NCBI GenBank assembly: GCA_002309395.1
Contig: DBWU01000028.1
Span: 10,761 to 24,402, forward strand
Direction of reading: 5' to 3'
Origin: Oscillospiraceae bacterium UBA1230
GTDB taxonomy: Bacteria > Bacillota > Clostridia > Oscillospirales > Oscillospiraceae
DNA: 13,642 bases
Below are positions 1 to 6,133 of the stretch, piece after piece; position 1 is the first letter of the stretch; every line of letters starts with the position of its first letter. The translations under genes were made by a program, and so were the position numbers. The notes below the pieces were generated by a model. It saw only the letters and a program-made list of their open reading frames with translations. It was not told the origin of the DNA and searched no databases.

Positions 1-177
1 AAGTCCTTCACCGTCCGTCGTATCTCTTACGGCGTGGGCGTGGAGAAGGTGTTCCCGATCCACTCTCCGTCGATCGCTACCATCGAAACGGTTCGCAGCG
101 GTTTCGTTCGCCGCGCCAAGCTTTACTATCTGCGTGATCGCGTAGGTAAGGCAGCGAAGGTCCGCGAGAAGCTGTAA
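1..177 (+). CDS. rplS: 50S ribosomal protein L19, C-terminal part
   Basis: The open frame enters from the left window edge and ends at TAA 175-177, giving the last 58 residues. The translation contains SYGVGVEKVFPIHSP followed by a run of basic residues (RSGFVRRAKLYYLRDRVGKAAKVREKL), which is the characteristic C-terminal half of bacterial L19, about half of the usual 115-residue protein. L19 sits at the 30S-50S interface of the large subunit. The neighbour order rplS then rbgA then rnhB is the same as in Bacillus subtilis, which supports the call. The start and promoter lie outside the window. A strong terminator follows 13 bases after the stop. Confidence 0.96.
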   Translation, partial: KSFTVRRISYGVGVEKVFPIHSPSIATIETVRSGFVRRAKLYYLRDRVGKAAKVREKL

Positions 178-190
178 GCAGGACGAGTGA

Positions 191-222
191 AAAAAACCGC
201 TCACTTTGTGAGCGGTTTTTTC
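191..222 (+). terminator. Intrinsic terminator after rplS
   Basis: A perfect 14-bp stem (191-204 paired with 208-221) closes a 3-base TTT loop. The right arm ends in a run of six T. It should end the transcription unit that carries rplS. Confidence 0.93.
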
Positions 223-223
223 T

Positions 224-251
224 TTGCAAGGACGGCCTTTTATGATATACT
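224..251 (+). promoter_or_regulatory. Candidate sigma-A promoter, originally for rbgA
   Basis: TTGCAA (224-229) and TATACT (246-251) are separated by 16 bases, a good match to a housekeeping promoter. It lies just after the rplS terminator and about 40 bases before the ATG at 292, so it would have driven the gene that followed rplS, inferred to be rbgA. It now drives transcription into the AT-rich island. Confidence 0.55.
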
Positions 252-275
252 CGTTACGAAAACGGAATTGCGGCG

Positions 276-309
276 AAAGGAGATGCGCTGTATGCTGATC
301 GAAGATTAA
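276..309 (+). pseudogene. Orphaned translation start, probably the native rbgA start (five codons left)
   Basis: A strong Shine-Dalgarno AAAGGAG (276-282) stands nine bases before an ATG at 292-294. The frame reads M-L-I-E-D and stops at TAA 307-309, exactly where GC-rich host sequence gives way to AT-rich sequence. A promoter, ribosome binding site and start codon followed at once by a stop is what remains when a gene is cut after its first codons. RbgA proteins begin with a short stretch followed by (I/N)xWFPGHM, and the remainder of rbgA resumes at about 1206, so the native protein plausibly began MLIED-(I)NWFPGHM. This reconstruction is inference. The alternative is the start of a different lost gene, such as a lepB-type gene, or a meaningless mini-frame. 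Confidence 0.5.
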
Positions 310-326
310 GCTGGTTGATAACAATT

Positions 327-338
327 TAGTCAAGATCA
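327..338 (+). repeat. Direct repeat TAGTCAAGAyCA, copy 1
   Basis: Eleven of 12 bases match the copy at 483-494. With a one-base gap the similarity extends upstream (GGT(T)GAkAAC at 313-322 and 471-479). The copies flank the leader of the island gene. Function unknown: it could be a protein-binding site or a duplication scar. Confidence 0.5.
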
Positions 339-482
339 CTCCTAAATCCTTATAATATAAGGAAAAACTCAAAAATAGATCTTGCATGTTTATATTAAAA
401 TATATTAAAAACTGATGAAAATTAGTGAAAATAGAGTAATTTGAAGTAAAAATTACTTAGGAATTGATATGGTGAGAACGGC

Positions 483-494
483 TAGTCAAGACCA
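483..494 (+). repeat. Direct repeat TAGTCAAGAyCA, copy 2
   Basis: Second copy of the motif at 327-338, 156 bases downstream. It ends just before the ATG at 495 and 34 bases before the preferred TTG start at 528. Confidence 0.5.
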
Positions 495-513
495 ATGAAA
501 AATATAATTATAG

Positions 514-520
514 AAAGAGG
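514..520 (+). promoter_or_regulatory. Ribosome binding site AAAGAGG deciding a TTG start
   Basis: AAAGAGG lies seven bases before TTG 528-530. The upstream in-frame ATG at 495 has no purine-rich site at a suitable distance. This favours translation from the TTG. Confidence 0.6.
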
Positions 521-527
521 TAAAAAA

Positions 528-1142
528 TTGGGAATATTTAATATTTTTAAATCAAAAGAAGGAAATGAAAATTCAAAGAAAGTTGATATCTTAACTATAC
601 CATGTGATTATGATGGTTATGATATTTCTTTTGAGGAAAACTTTACAAATGTTGAGTTATATAAAGATATCAATAATATAGTTACCGTTGGAAAAGTAGA
701 TATAAACTCTATTAAAGAGTATAAACGATTAAATACTAACTCTAGTGTAGATGAATTTATAAGTTTTTATGATTCATGGTTAGATATACTAAGAAAGGAG
801 AATTATATTATTCACTTAGATAATTCTATGAATATAACTGAGTTTGTAAACAGAATTAATATTTTGCTTAAAAATGTTGATTCAAGTGATACATTAGATG
901 TTAATTTAATAACCGAATTATATAAAAAACAACTAGCTAATTATTCTTTCAGTAATCAAAAAATAAATGATGATTTTAATTATGATATTTTGGAAGCTAA
1001 TATAGTAGCTAATGAATTAAGAAAAATAGGTTATGAGTTAATATGTTTCTTTATAGGATATGATAATAATGATAAAACAATTATAAAAATGACTGATATT
1101 GATAGAATGAAAGAAATTGAATCAAAAATTAATAATAATTAA
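528..1142 (+). CDS. Unclassified AT-rich cargo protein of the island (204 aa)
   Basis: I do not recognise the family. The TTG start at 528 is chosen for its AAAGAGG site and because the resulting N-terminus, MGIFNIFKSKE, is a common short amphipathic opening. The longer version from ATG 495 adds 11 residues. The protein is acidic and rich in Asn, Asp, Ile and Lys. It has no signal peptide, membrane segment, cysteine cluster or nucleotide-binding loop that I can see, so it is probably cytosolic. The middle (about residues 75-120, FISFYDSWLDILRKENYIIHLD) and the C-terminus (about 155-204, DILEANIVANELRKIGYELICFFIGYD) look like two folded alpha/beta units. Its lone-cargo position and size would suit an immunity or defence-type accessory protein, but nothing shows that directly. 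Codon use is very unlike the flanking genes. No terminator separates it from rbgA, 37 bases downstream. Confidence 0.7.
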   Translation: MGIFNIFKSKEGNENSKKVDILTIPCDYDGYDISFEENFTNVELYKDINNIVTVGKVDINSIKEYKRLNTNSSVDEFISFYDSWLDILRKENYIIHLDNSMNITEFVNRINILLKNVDSSDTLDVNLITELYKKQLANYSFSNQKINDDFNYDILEANIVANELRKIGYELICFFIGYDNNDKTIIKMTDIDRMKEIESKINNN

Positions 1143-1163
1143 TCTGCTAAAATGGTATAGAAA

Positions 1164-1170
1164 AAAAGAG
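1164..1170 (+). promoter_or_regulatory. New ribosome binding site for rbgA supplied by the island
   Basis: AAAAGAG lies nine bases before ATG 1180-1182. It decides the start of rbgA: an in-frame ATG at 1117 would overlap the upstream gene, add 21 residues unlike any RbgA and lacks a comparable site. Confidence 0.6.
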
Positions 1171-1179
1171 TTGATCCAA

Positions 1180-2055
1180 ATGAATGATAATAAAACTAAT
1201 ATAAATTGGTTTCCCGGCCATATGACGAAAACACGGCGCATGATTGCCGCTGAGATCGGAAAGATGGACGCGGTGTGCGAGATCGTGGACGCCAGGATCC
1301 CCTTGTCCTCCCGCAACCCAGACGTAGAGGAGCTGGCCGGAGGGAAACCCCGTCTGCTGATTTTAAACCGGGTCGATCAGGCGGACCCGGTTCAGACGAA
1401 GCGCTGGGCGGCATGGTTTCGTGATCGCGGATATGCTGTGCTGGAAGTCAACGCCAAAACGGGCGAAGGTACGGCTCGTTTTTCCGCCGCCGTGCGGACG
1501 CTTTTGCAGGATAAGATCGCCGCATGGCAGGCAAAAGGGCAGGTAGGGCGCACGGTACGCGTGATGGTGCTGGGTATCCCAAACGTGGGGAAATCCACCT
1601 TTATCAATCGCGTGGCGCACCGTAAGACCGCCCGTGCCGAAGACCGCCCCGGCGTGACACGCAGTAAACAGTGGGTCCCGGTGGATCAAACGCTGGAACT
1701 GCTGGATACGCCCGGTATCCTCTGGCCGAAATTTGACGATCCGCAGGTAGGCGTCCGTCTGGCGTTTACCGGCGCCATCAAAGATGACGTGGTGGATCTG
1801 GAGGATCTTGCCTCCCGTTTGATGGACTATCTCCGCCGCCGCTATCCCGATGCGCTGTCCGAGCGATATAAGATCACACCGGCAGAGGAGGACAGCGGAT
1901 ACGATCTTTTGACACAGGCGGCGCGCAAGCGCGGATTCCTTATGCGCGGCGGCGCGGTGGATACGGAGCGGATGGCGCGGATTTTGCTGGACGAATTCCG
2001 TGCCGGGCGGCTGGGGCGCTTTACGCTGGAAACGGTGGAGGATCTGGAGGCATGA
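1180..2055 (+). CDS. rbgA: Ribosome biogenesis GTPase RbgA (YlqF)
   Basis: This is a circularly permuted GTPase needed for late assembly of the 50S subunit. The G motifs appear in the permuted order G4 NRVD (63-66), G5 NAK (91-93), G1 GIPNVGKST (132-140), G2 around T160 in RPGVT, and G3 DTPG (176-179). The family N-terminal motif NWFPGHM is at 9-15; its His14 corresponds to His9 of B. subtilis RbgA, the residue implicated in GTP hydrolysis. The length of 291 residues is normal. The first eight codons (MNDNKTNI) are AT-rich and belong to the inserted island; host-type sequence begins at the Trp codon. The native promoter is now about 930 bases upstream across the island, so expression depends on read-through or on an unseen promoter within the island. 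It overlaps rnhB by 4 bases. Confidence 0.95.
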   Translation: MNDNKTNINWFPGHMTKTRRMIAAEIGKMDAVCEIVDARIPLSSRNPDVEELAGGKPRLLILNRVDQADPVQTKRWAAWFRDRGYAVLEVNAKTGEGTARFSAAVRTLLQDKIAAWQAKGQVGRTVRVMVLGIPNVGKSTFINRVAHRKTARAEDRPGVTRSKQWVPVDQTLELLDTPGILWPKFDDPQVGVRLAFTGAIKDDVVDLEDLASRLMDYLRRRYPDALSERYKITPAEEDSGYDLLTQAARKRGFLMRGGAVDTERMARILLDEFRAGRLGRFTLETVEDLEA

Positions 2056-2684
2056 AGGAACTGGAGCATCCGTGGCAGTTGGAAGATGAACTGTTCTCAT
2101 CCGGCGCGTCGGTGGTGTGCGGCGCGGACGAAGCCGGCGCGGGTCCATTGATGGGGCCGGTCTACGCCGCGGCGGTGATTTTGCCGAAGCATTTGACGAT
2201 CGAGGGGTTACAGGACTCCAAAAAGCTGACGCCGCGCCTTCGTGAGCGGCTGTACGACGAGATTATCGCCCGGGCCGTGTCCTGGTCAGTGGCGCGTGTG
2301 GAAGCCCGTGAAATCGACGAAACGGATATTTTGAGCGCCCGGATGAAGGCAATGCAATCGGCGATCGACGGACTCTCCGTGACGCCGGATGCGGCGCTGA
2401 TCGACGGTAACCGTGATGCCGGGCGTTCATCGCGGATCACGGCGCCACACCGTTGTATCGTAGGCGGTGACGGACGAAGCGCCAGTATTGCCGCCGCTTC
2501 GGTATTGGCAAAGGTCAGCCGTGACCGATACGTGACGGAGGTGCTGGATCGTCTCTACCCCCAATACGGGTTTGCCAAGCATAAAGGCTACGGTACCAAG
2601 CTCCACTACGATATGCTGGCACAATACGGTCCCTGCCCGGAGCATCGGATGACCTTTTTGAAGAAATGGCAGGCGCAGTTATGA
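2052..2684 (+). CDS. rnhB: Ribonuclease HII
   Basis: It cleaves RNA in RNA-DNA hybrids and at single ribonucleotides in DNA, starting ribonucleotide excision repair. Its 210 residues match the family. The acidic active site is visible: D26 and E27 (GADEAG), D118 (LIDGN) and D140 (GGDGRSASIAAASVLAKVSRD), with the C-terminal HKGYGTKLHY motif. The usual GRG of DEAGRGP is GAG here (A30), an unusual replacement at the loop that reads the ribonucleotide junction. The start ATG overlaps the rbgA stop (ATGA), which implies translational coupling; a GGAGG lies only one base before it, too close to be ideal. Linkage to rbgA is as in B. subtilis. Confidence 0.95.
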   Translation: MKELEHPWQLEDELFSSGASVVCGADEAGAGPLMGPVYAAAVILPKHLTIEGLQDSKKLTPRLRERLYDEIIARAVSWSVARVEAREIDETDILSARMKAMQSAIDGLSVTPDAALIDGNRDAGRSSRITAPHRCIVGGDGRSASIAAASVLAKVSRDRYVTEVLDRLYPQYGFAKHKGYGTKLHYDMLAQYGPCPEHRMTFLKKWQAQL

Positions 2685-3055
2685 GCAGACAGATCGGCAC
2701 GTGGGGCGAGGCGGCGGTCGCCGCCTATCTGCGAAAACGGGGCTATACGCTTTTAGCGCACAGCTACCACTGCCGCTACGGGGAGATCGATCTGGTGGCG
2801 TCCAAGGGCGGCACGGTTTGCTTCGTAGAGGTCAAACTGCGCCGTGACGTGGCGCACGGTCTGCCCAGAGAGGCGGTCACGCGGCAAAAGCAGGAGAAAC
2901 TGTGCAAAACGGCGCTGTTCTATATCAGCGCCCATGAGTTGGATTGCCCGATCCGTTTTGACGTGGCGGAGGTCTACGCTGATGAACACGGCGCGCCGGG
3001 GCGCATAGAATATATTGAGAACGCATTTGAGGTGACCCATGATCCCGTATTTTGA
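2681..3055 (+). CDS. yraN: YraN family protein (UPF0102), nuclease-like fold
   Basis: This small protein of the YraN/UPF0102 family has a predicted restriction-endonuclease-like fold and no firmly established role. The signature is present: an IGTWGE opening (5-10), GEIDLVA (34-40) and FVEVKLR (48-54), giving the E-x(n)-D-x(n)-E-x-K pattern of that fold (E35, D37, E50, K52), then RQKQEKL. The ATG at 2681 is preferred because it overlaps the rnhB stop as ATGA and places the conserved opening at the very N-terminus. An in-frame ATG at 2666 would add five residues. Length is 124 residues, normal for the family. Position after rnhB is common in Firmicutes and suggests a DNA processing or repair role, which is inference. 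Confidence 0.9.
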   Translation: MSRQIGTWGEAAVAAYLRKRGYTLLAHSYHCRYGEIDLVASKGGTVCFVEVKLRRDVAHGLPREAVTRQKQEKLCKTALFYISAHELDCPIRFDVAEVYADEHGAPGRIEYIENAFEVTHDPVF

Positions 3056-3962
3056 TGCCCATTGCGATACGGTGAGCCGCTGTTTGCAAAGCGGCGCTTT
3101 GCTCCGGCGGAACCATCTCCAGCTCGACCTGATCCGCGACAGATCCTTTGCCAGGCGCGCACAGACGTTTGCGCTGTTTCATAACGGCGCCAATCCTCCG
3201 CCGGACGGGATGTGGGCGCAATGCCGGCGTTTGTACGATCGCTTCTGCCGTGAGACGGCGGAAAACGCCGATCTGGTCGCGCGGTGCTTTACCGGCGCGC
3301 AGATCGACGAAGCGGTATCGGCAGGGAAGACGGCGGCGCTGCTCTCCATTGAGGGCGCCGAGCTGTTGGAATGTCGGATAGAACTCGTAGATACTGTTGC
3401 TGCATGGGGTGTAAAGCTACTTAACCTTACGTGGAATCACCGCAATTTGCTCTCAGGAAGCAATCGGGAAGACCCGGAACAGGGGCTGACGGAGGAGGGA
3501 CGCTCCTTCGTACAGGCGCTGGAATCTCGCGGGATCTATGCCGACGTATCCCATCTCTCGGATGCGGGCTTTTGGGATCTGGCGCATATGGCGAAGCGCC
3601 CGATCGTGGCGTCCCACTCAAACGCCAGAAGCGTCTGCCGGCACAGCCGGAACCTGACGGACGATCAGTTCCGCGCCATCCGGGATCTGGGCGGCGTGGT
3701 AGGACTGAACTTCTGCCCGGCGTTCGTTGCGGAAAACGGGCCGTCCCTTGACGATCTGGTGCATCACGCGGAGCATTTTCTCGCTCTGGGCGGCGAAAAG
3801 ACGCTGTGTATCGGAGGAGATCTGGACGGCTGTGAGCCGGCGGCTATGGGCATCGGCGGCACGGAGGATGTGCCGCGGCTCTACAAGGCGTTGGCGGCAC
3901 GGGGCTACGAGGCGTCCCTGCTGGAGGATCTGTTCTGGAACAATTTGAGGAGACTGTTTTGA
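3039..3962 (+). CDS. Peptidase M19, membrane dipeptidase-like zinc hydrolase
   Basis: This is a renal-dipeptidase family (M19) enzyme of 307 residues, expected to cleave dipeptides using two zinc ions. The metal ligands are recognisable: H8 and D10 (FDAHCDT), E105 (LSIEGAE), H172 (DVSHLS) and H193 (VASHSN). The 21-residue gap between the two histidines equals that of the human enzyme. HSRNLTDDQ, GLNFCP and GGDLDG are further family motifs. There is no signal peptide, so it is probably cytoplasmic; the actual substrate is unknown. A GAGGTG site (3029-3034) stands four bases before the ATG. The gene overlaps yraN by 17 bases and is followed after one base by a phosphoesterase gene, so all belong to one operon. 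A stretch around 3360-3465 is less GC-rich than the rest. Confidence 0.93.
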   Translation: MIPYFDAHCDTVSRCLQSGALLRRNHLQLDLIRDRSFARRAQTFALFHNGANPPPDGMWAQCRRLYDRFCRETAENADLVARCFTGAQIDEAVSAGKTAALLSIEGAELLECRIELVDTVAAWGVKLLNLTWNHRNLLSGSNREDPEQGLTEEGRSFVQALESRGIYADVSHLSDAGFWDLAHMAKRPIVASHSNARSVCRHSRNLTDDQFRAIRDLGGVVGLNFCPAFVAENGPSLDDLVHHAEHFLALGGEKTLCIGGDLDGCEPAAMGIGGTEDVPRLYKALAARGYEASLLEDLFWNNLRRLF

Positions 3963-3963
3963 T

Positions 3964-4653
3964 ATGGCACTATATACACTCGGTGATCTGCACCTGTCCT
4001 CCAGCGGTGAAAAATCCATGGAGGTGTTCGGCGGCGCGTGGCGTGATTACGTCAGCCGGCTGGACGAGTCGTTTTCCAAACTGAATGAAGATGACGTGAC
4101 GGTGCTGTGCGGCGACTTGAGCTGGGGCATGAGTTTAGAGGGATCGCTGGAGGATCTCCGGCGGATCAACGACTGGCCCGGCCGCAAGATCCTTATAAAG
4201 GGCAACCACGATTACTGGTGGAATACCGCCGCTAAAATGCGCGCTTTTTTTAAGGAAAACGGGTTGGACAAGCTGGAGATCCTCCACAACAACTGCCTCT
4301 GGTACGGTGATACGGCACTGTGCGGCACGCGGGGCTGGTTCTATGAGCTGGACCGACAGGGGACTCACGATGAGAAAGTCCTTTTGCGGGAGGCAGGACG
4401 GCTGGAAACGTCGCTGCAAGCCGCAGGCGATGCGCCGAAGCTCTGCTTTCTTCACTATCCGCCGCTCTACCAGGGGTACGAATGTCCGCAGATCCTGGCG
4501 ATTTTACAGCGCTACGGCGTGTCTGATTGCTATTACGGACACCTCCACGGCGCCGCCCATCATAGAGCGTGGGAGGGTACGCATCAGGGAACGCGCTTTG
4601 CGCTGGTATCCGCCGATTATCTGGGGTTTACGCCCCGGAAGATCCGCGATTGA
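3964..4653 (+). CDS. Calcineurin-like metallophosphoesterase
   Basis: This 229-residue predicted phosphohydrolase of the calcineurin-like superfamily resembles the COG1768 group of stand-alone bacterial proteins. The full set of dimetal motifs is present: GDLH (7-10), GDLSWG (50-55), GNHDYWW (80-86), HYPP (from H164) and GHLHG (192-196). The substrate cannot be told from sequence. AGGAG (3948-3952) inside the end of the upstream gene serves as ribosome binding site, and the start lies one base after the M19 stop. It is the last gene of the rbgA-led cluster. No clear T-rich terminator follows; a short CGCCG/CGGCG inverted pair near 4664-4679 is not followed by T. Confidence 0.92.
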   Translation: MALYTLGDLHLSSSGEKSMEVFGGAWRDYVSRLDESFSKLNEDDVTVLCGDLSWGMSLEGSLEDLRRINDWPGRKILIKGNHDYWWNTAAKMRAFFKENGLDKLEILHNNCLWYGDTALCGTRGWFYELDRQGTHDEKVLLREAGRLETSLQAAGDAPKLCFLHYPPLYQGYECPQILAILQRYGVSDCYYGHLHGAAHHRAWEGTHQGTRFALVSADYLGFTPRKIRD

Positions 4654-4722
4654 GCCGCCGCGCCGATCTCTTTTCCGGCGATACGGTAAAAAAATCAACA
4701 ATTTATAAAAAAAGTATGGAAA

Positions 4723-4750
4723 TTGCGTTCAACTTCTGCTATGATATAAA
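4723..4750 (+). promoter_or_regulatory. Candidate promoter of tig
   Basis: TTGCGT (4723-4728) and TATAAA (4745-4750) are 16 bases apart, within the locally AT-rich gap before trigger factor. An overlapping TATGAT (4740-4745) is at poor spacing. No CIRCE or CtsR-type heptad repeats are seen. Confidence 0.5.
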
Positions 4751-4813
4751 ACTGCACTGATCTGTCATATCACACATAAATTTCCGGTCGGTGCTGAACG
4801 GAGGAAAACAGAC

Positions 4814-6133
4814 ATGAGTGTAACATCCTGTGAGAAGCTGGAAAACAGCAAGGTCGCGTTGACCGTCGCCGTAGACGCGGAGGCGTTTGAGGCTGCCATC
4901 AACAAGGCGTATCTGAAGCTGCGCGGTAAAATGAATATCCCCGGCTTCCGTCCCGGCAAAGCGCCCCGTAAGATCATCGAGCATATGTACGGTGCCGAGA
5001 TCTTCTATGAAGAGGCGGTCAATATCGTTCTGCCGGATGCGTATGAAGACGCCGTAAAGGAAAAAGAACTGCAGGTCGTGGGATATCCTCAGGTGGAGCT
5101 GGAGAGCGCCGGAAAAGACGGCGTGACCTTCAAATGCACCGTGGCGGTCTATCCCGACGTGAAACTGGGTCAGTATAAGGGTCTGGAAGCACCGCGCGCC
5201 GAGGTCAAGGTCATGGCGGCGGACGTGAACGCGCGGCTCAAGGAGATGGCGGAGCGCAACAGCCGTCTTGTGAGCGTGGAACGCGCCGTGAAGAAAGGTG
5301 ACACCGCTAACATCGACTTCGAGGGCTTCGATAACGGCGTGGCATTCGACGGCGGCAAGGGTGAGAACTACGATCTGACCATCGGCTCCGGCAGCTTCGT
5401 GCCCGGTTTTGAAGAACAGCTCATCGGCATGAAGTCCGGCGAGGAGAAGGACATTGATATTACGTTCCCGGAGGATTATACCGCGGAGCTTGCCGGCAAA
5501 GCCGTTGTGTTCCACGTAAAGGTCAATGAGGTCAAGGTGAAGGAAGCTCCTGCACTGGATGACGAGTTTGCCAAGGACGTGTCCGAGTTTGATACCCTCA
5601 AGGAACTGAAGGCCGATCTGAAGAAGAAAATCACCGAGGAGCGCAAGAGCGCGGCTCAGCGTGCCTTTGAGGATCTGCTGATGGATAAGGTGGCAGACGG
5701 TATCGAGGCGGATATCCCCGACGATATGGTGGATATGCAGGCACAGCGCATGGTGGATAACCTCAAGCAGCAGCTCGCCTCTCAGGGCATCCCCTTTGAT
5801 CAGTACATGAAGATCACCGGCGGCAATGAAGAGAGCGTACGCGCCGAGGCGAAAGAACCTGCCCGCCGTCAGGTGCGGATGGATCTGGCAATCGACGCCA
5901 TCATCAAGGCGGAGAAGCTGGACGCGTCCGACGACGAAGTGGAAGCGGAGATGAAGAAGCTGGCGGAGCAGTACGGCATGGAGCTGGAAAACGTGAAGAA
6001 GTATCTGCGCGCCGAGGACGTTAAGGAGCAGGTGGTGCGCCAGAAGGTGATCCGTCTGGTAGCGGACAGCGCCGTGGCAGTCGCGCCTGCGGAGGAAAAA
6101 GCGGACAGCGCCGAGAAAAAAGACGCGGAATGA
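4814..6133 (+). CDS. tig: Trigger factor, ribosome-associated chaperone and prolyl isomerase
   Basis: It binds near the ribosome exit tunnel and shields nascent chains. It has 439 residues, the usual length. The N-terminal ribosome-binding domain (about 1-145) has the signature loop GFRPGKAP at 44-51. The FKBP-type isomerase domain follows (about 150-245; KKGDTANIDFEGF, GSGSFVPGFEEQLIGMKSGEEK, FHVKVNEVK). The rest is the helical chaperone region, ending in a charged Ala/Glu/Lys tail. GGAGG (4800-4804) precedes the ATG by nine bases. It opens the proteostasis block tig-clpP-clpX-lon, an order widely conserved in Firmicutes. Confidence 0.97.
   Translation: MSVTSCEKLENSKVALTVAVDAEAFEAAINKAYLKLRGKMNIPGFRPGKAPRKIIEHMYGAEIFYEEAVNIVLPDAYEDAVKEKELQVVGYPQVELESAGKDGVTFKCTVAVYPDVKLGQYKGLEAPRAEVKVMAADVNARLKEMAERNSRLVSVERAVKKGDTANIDFEGFDNGVAFDGGKGENYDLTIGSGSFVPGFEEQLIGMKSGEEKDIDITFPEDYTAELAGKAVVFHVKVNEVKVKEAPALDDEFAKDVSEFDTLKELKADLKKKITEERKSAAQRAFEDLLMDKVADGIEADIPDDMVDMQAQRMVDNLKQQLASQGIPFDQYMKITGGNEESVRAEAKEPARRQVRMDLAIDAIIKAEKLDASDDEVEAEMKKLAEQYGMELENVKKYLRAEDVKEQVVRQKVIRLVADSAVAVAPAEEKADSAEKKDAE

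Larger units (their letters stand above)
310..527 (+). other. Leader region of the island, non-coding
   Basis: No credible gene is present. It holds a TATAAT box at 351-356 inside a perfect inverted repeat (348-353 with 357-362), a 10-bp tandem duplication of TATATTAAAA (391-400 and 401-410), two alternative hairpins that share an arm (435-442 with 450-457, or 444-449 with 453-458), and a direct repeat TAGTCAAGAyCA at 327-338 and 483-494. No convincing -35 box precedes the TATAAT. The region probably carries the promoter and 5' leader of the gene at 528. Confidence 0.5.
307..1206. mobile_element. AT-rich genomic island inserted in the 5' end of rbgA
   Basis: Between about 307-317 and 1196-1207 the base composition drops abruptly to roughly a fifth to a quarter GC by eye, against well over half on both sides. 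The island contains one gene (528-1142), a leader region, and the new start of rbgA at 1180. Its codons (TTA, AAA, ATA, AAT) differ sharply from all neighbours, which indicates transfer from a low-GC donor. No integrase, transposase or terminal inverted repeats are seen. Short, possibly chance repeats lie near the two ends: TGGTT at 312-316 and 1207-1211, and GTTGAT at 314-319 and 1170-1175. It may be a cargo remnant, a nonautonomous element or the product of illegitimate recombination. The exact ends cannot be fixed without an uninserted relative. Confidence 0.6.

Noticed and set aside
495..527. ATG 495 as start of the island gene
   Set aside because: There is no ribosome binding site at a suitable distance, while TTG 528 has AAAGAGG seven bases upstream. 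The longer form cannot be fully excluded.
1117..1179. Longer rbgA starting at ATG 1117
   Set aside because: It would overlap the upstream gene and add 21 residues unlike any RbgA; ATG 1180 has its own AAAAGAG site and gives the normal length.
307..1206. Insertion sequence or CRISPR array in the island
   Set aside because: There is no transposase, no terminal inverted repeats and no regularly spaced repeats; only isolated short repeats are present.
1363..2148. A 261-codon minus-strand open frame opposite rbgA
   Set aside because: It lies opposite a certain gene, the translation is rich in Arg, His and Pro as typical of shadow frames, and no start signal is seen.
4664..4679. Terminator after the metallophosphoesterase gene
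   Set aside because: The inverted pair is only about five bases long and is followed by an A-run, not a T-run.
4654..4813. Heat-shock control sites (CIRCE or CtsR box) before tig, and likewise before clpP and lon
   Set aside because: I read these gaps (also 6134-6211 and 8101-8188) for the TTAGCACTC/GAGTGCTAA and tandem heptad patterns and found neither.
4739..5515. A 258-codon minus-strand frame opposite tig
   Set aside because: It is a shadow of trigger factor, lacks family motifs and runs through the tig promoter region.
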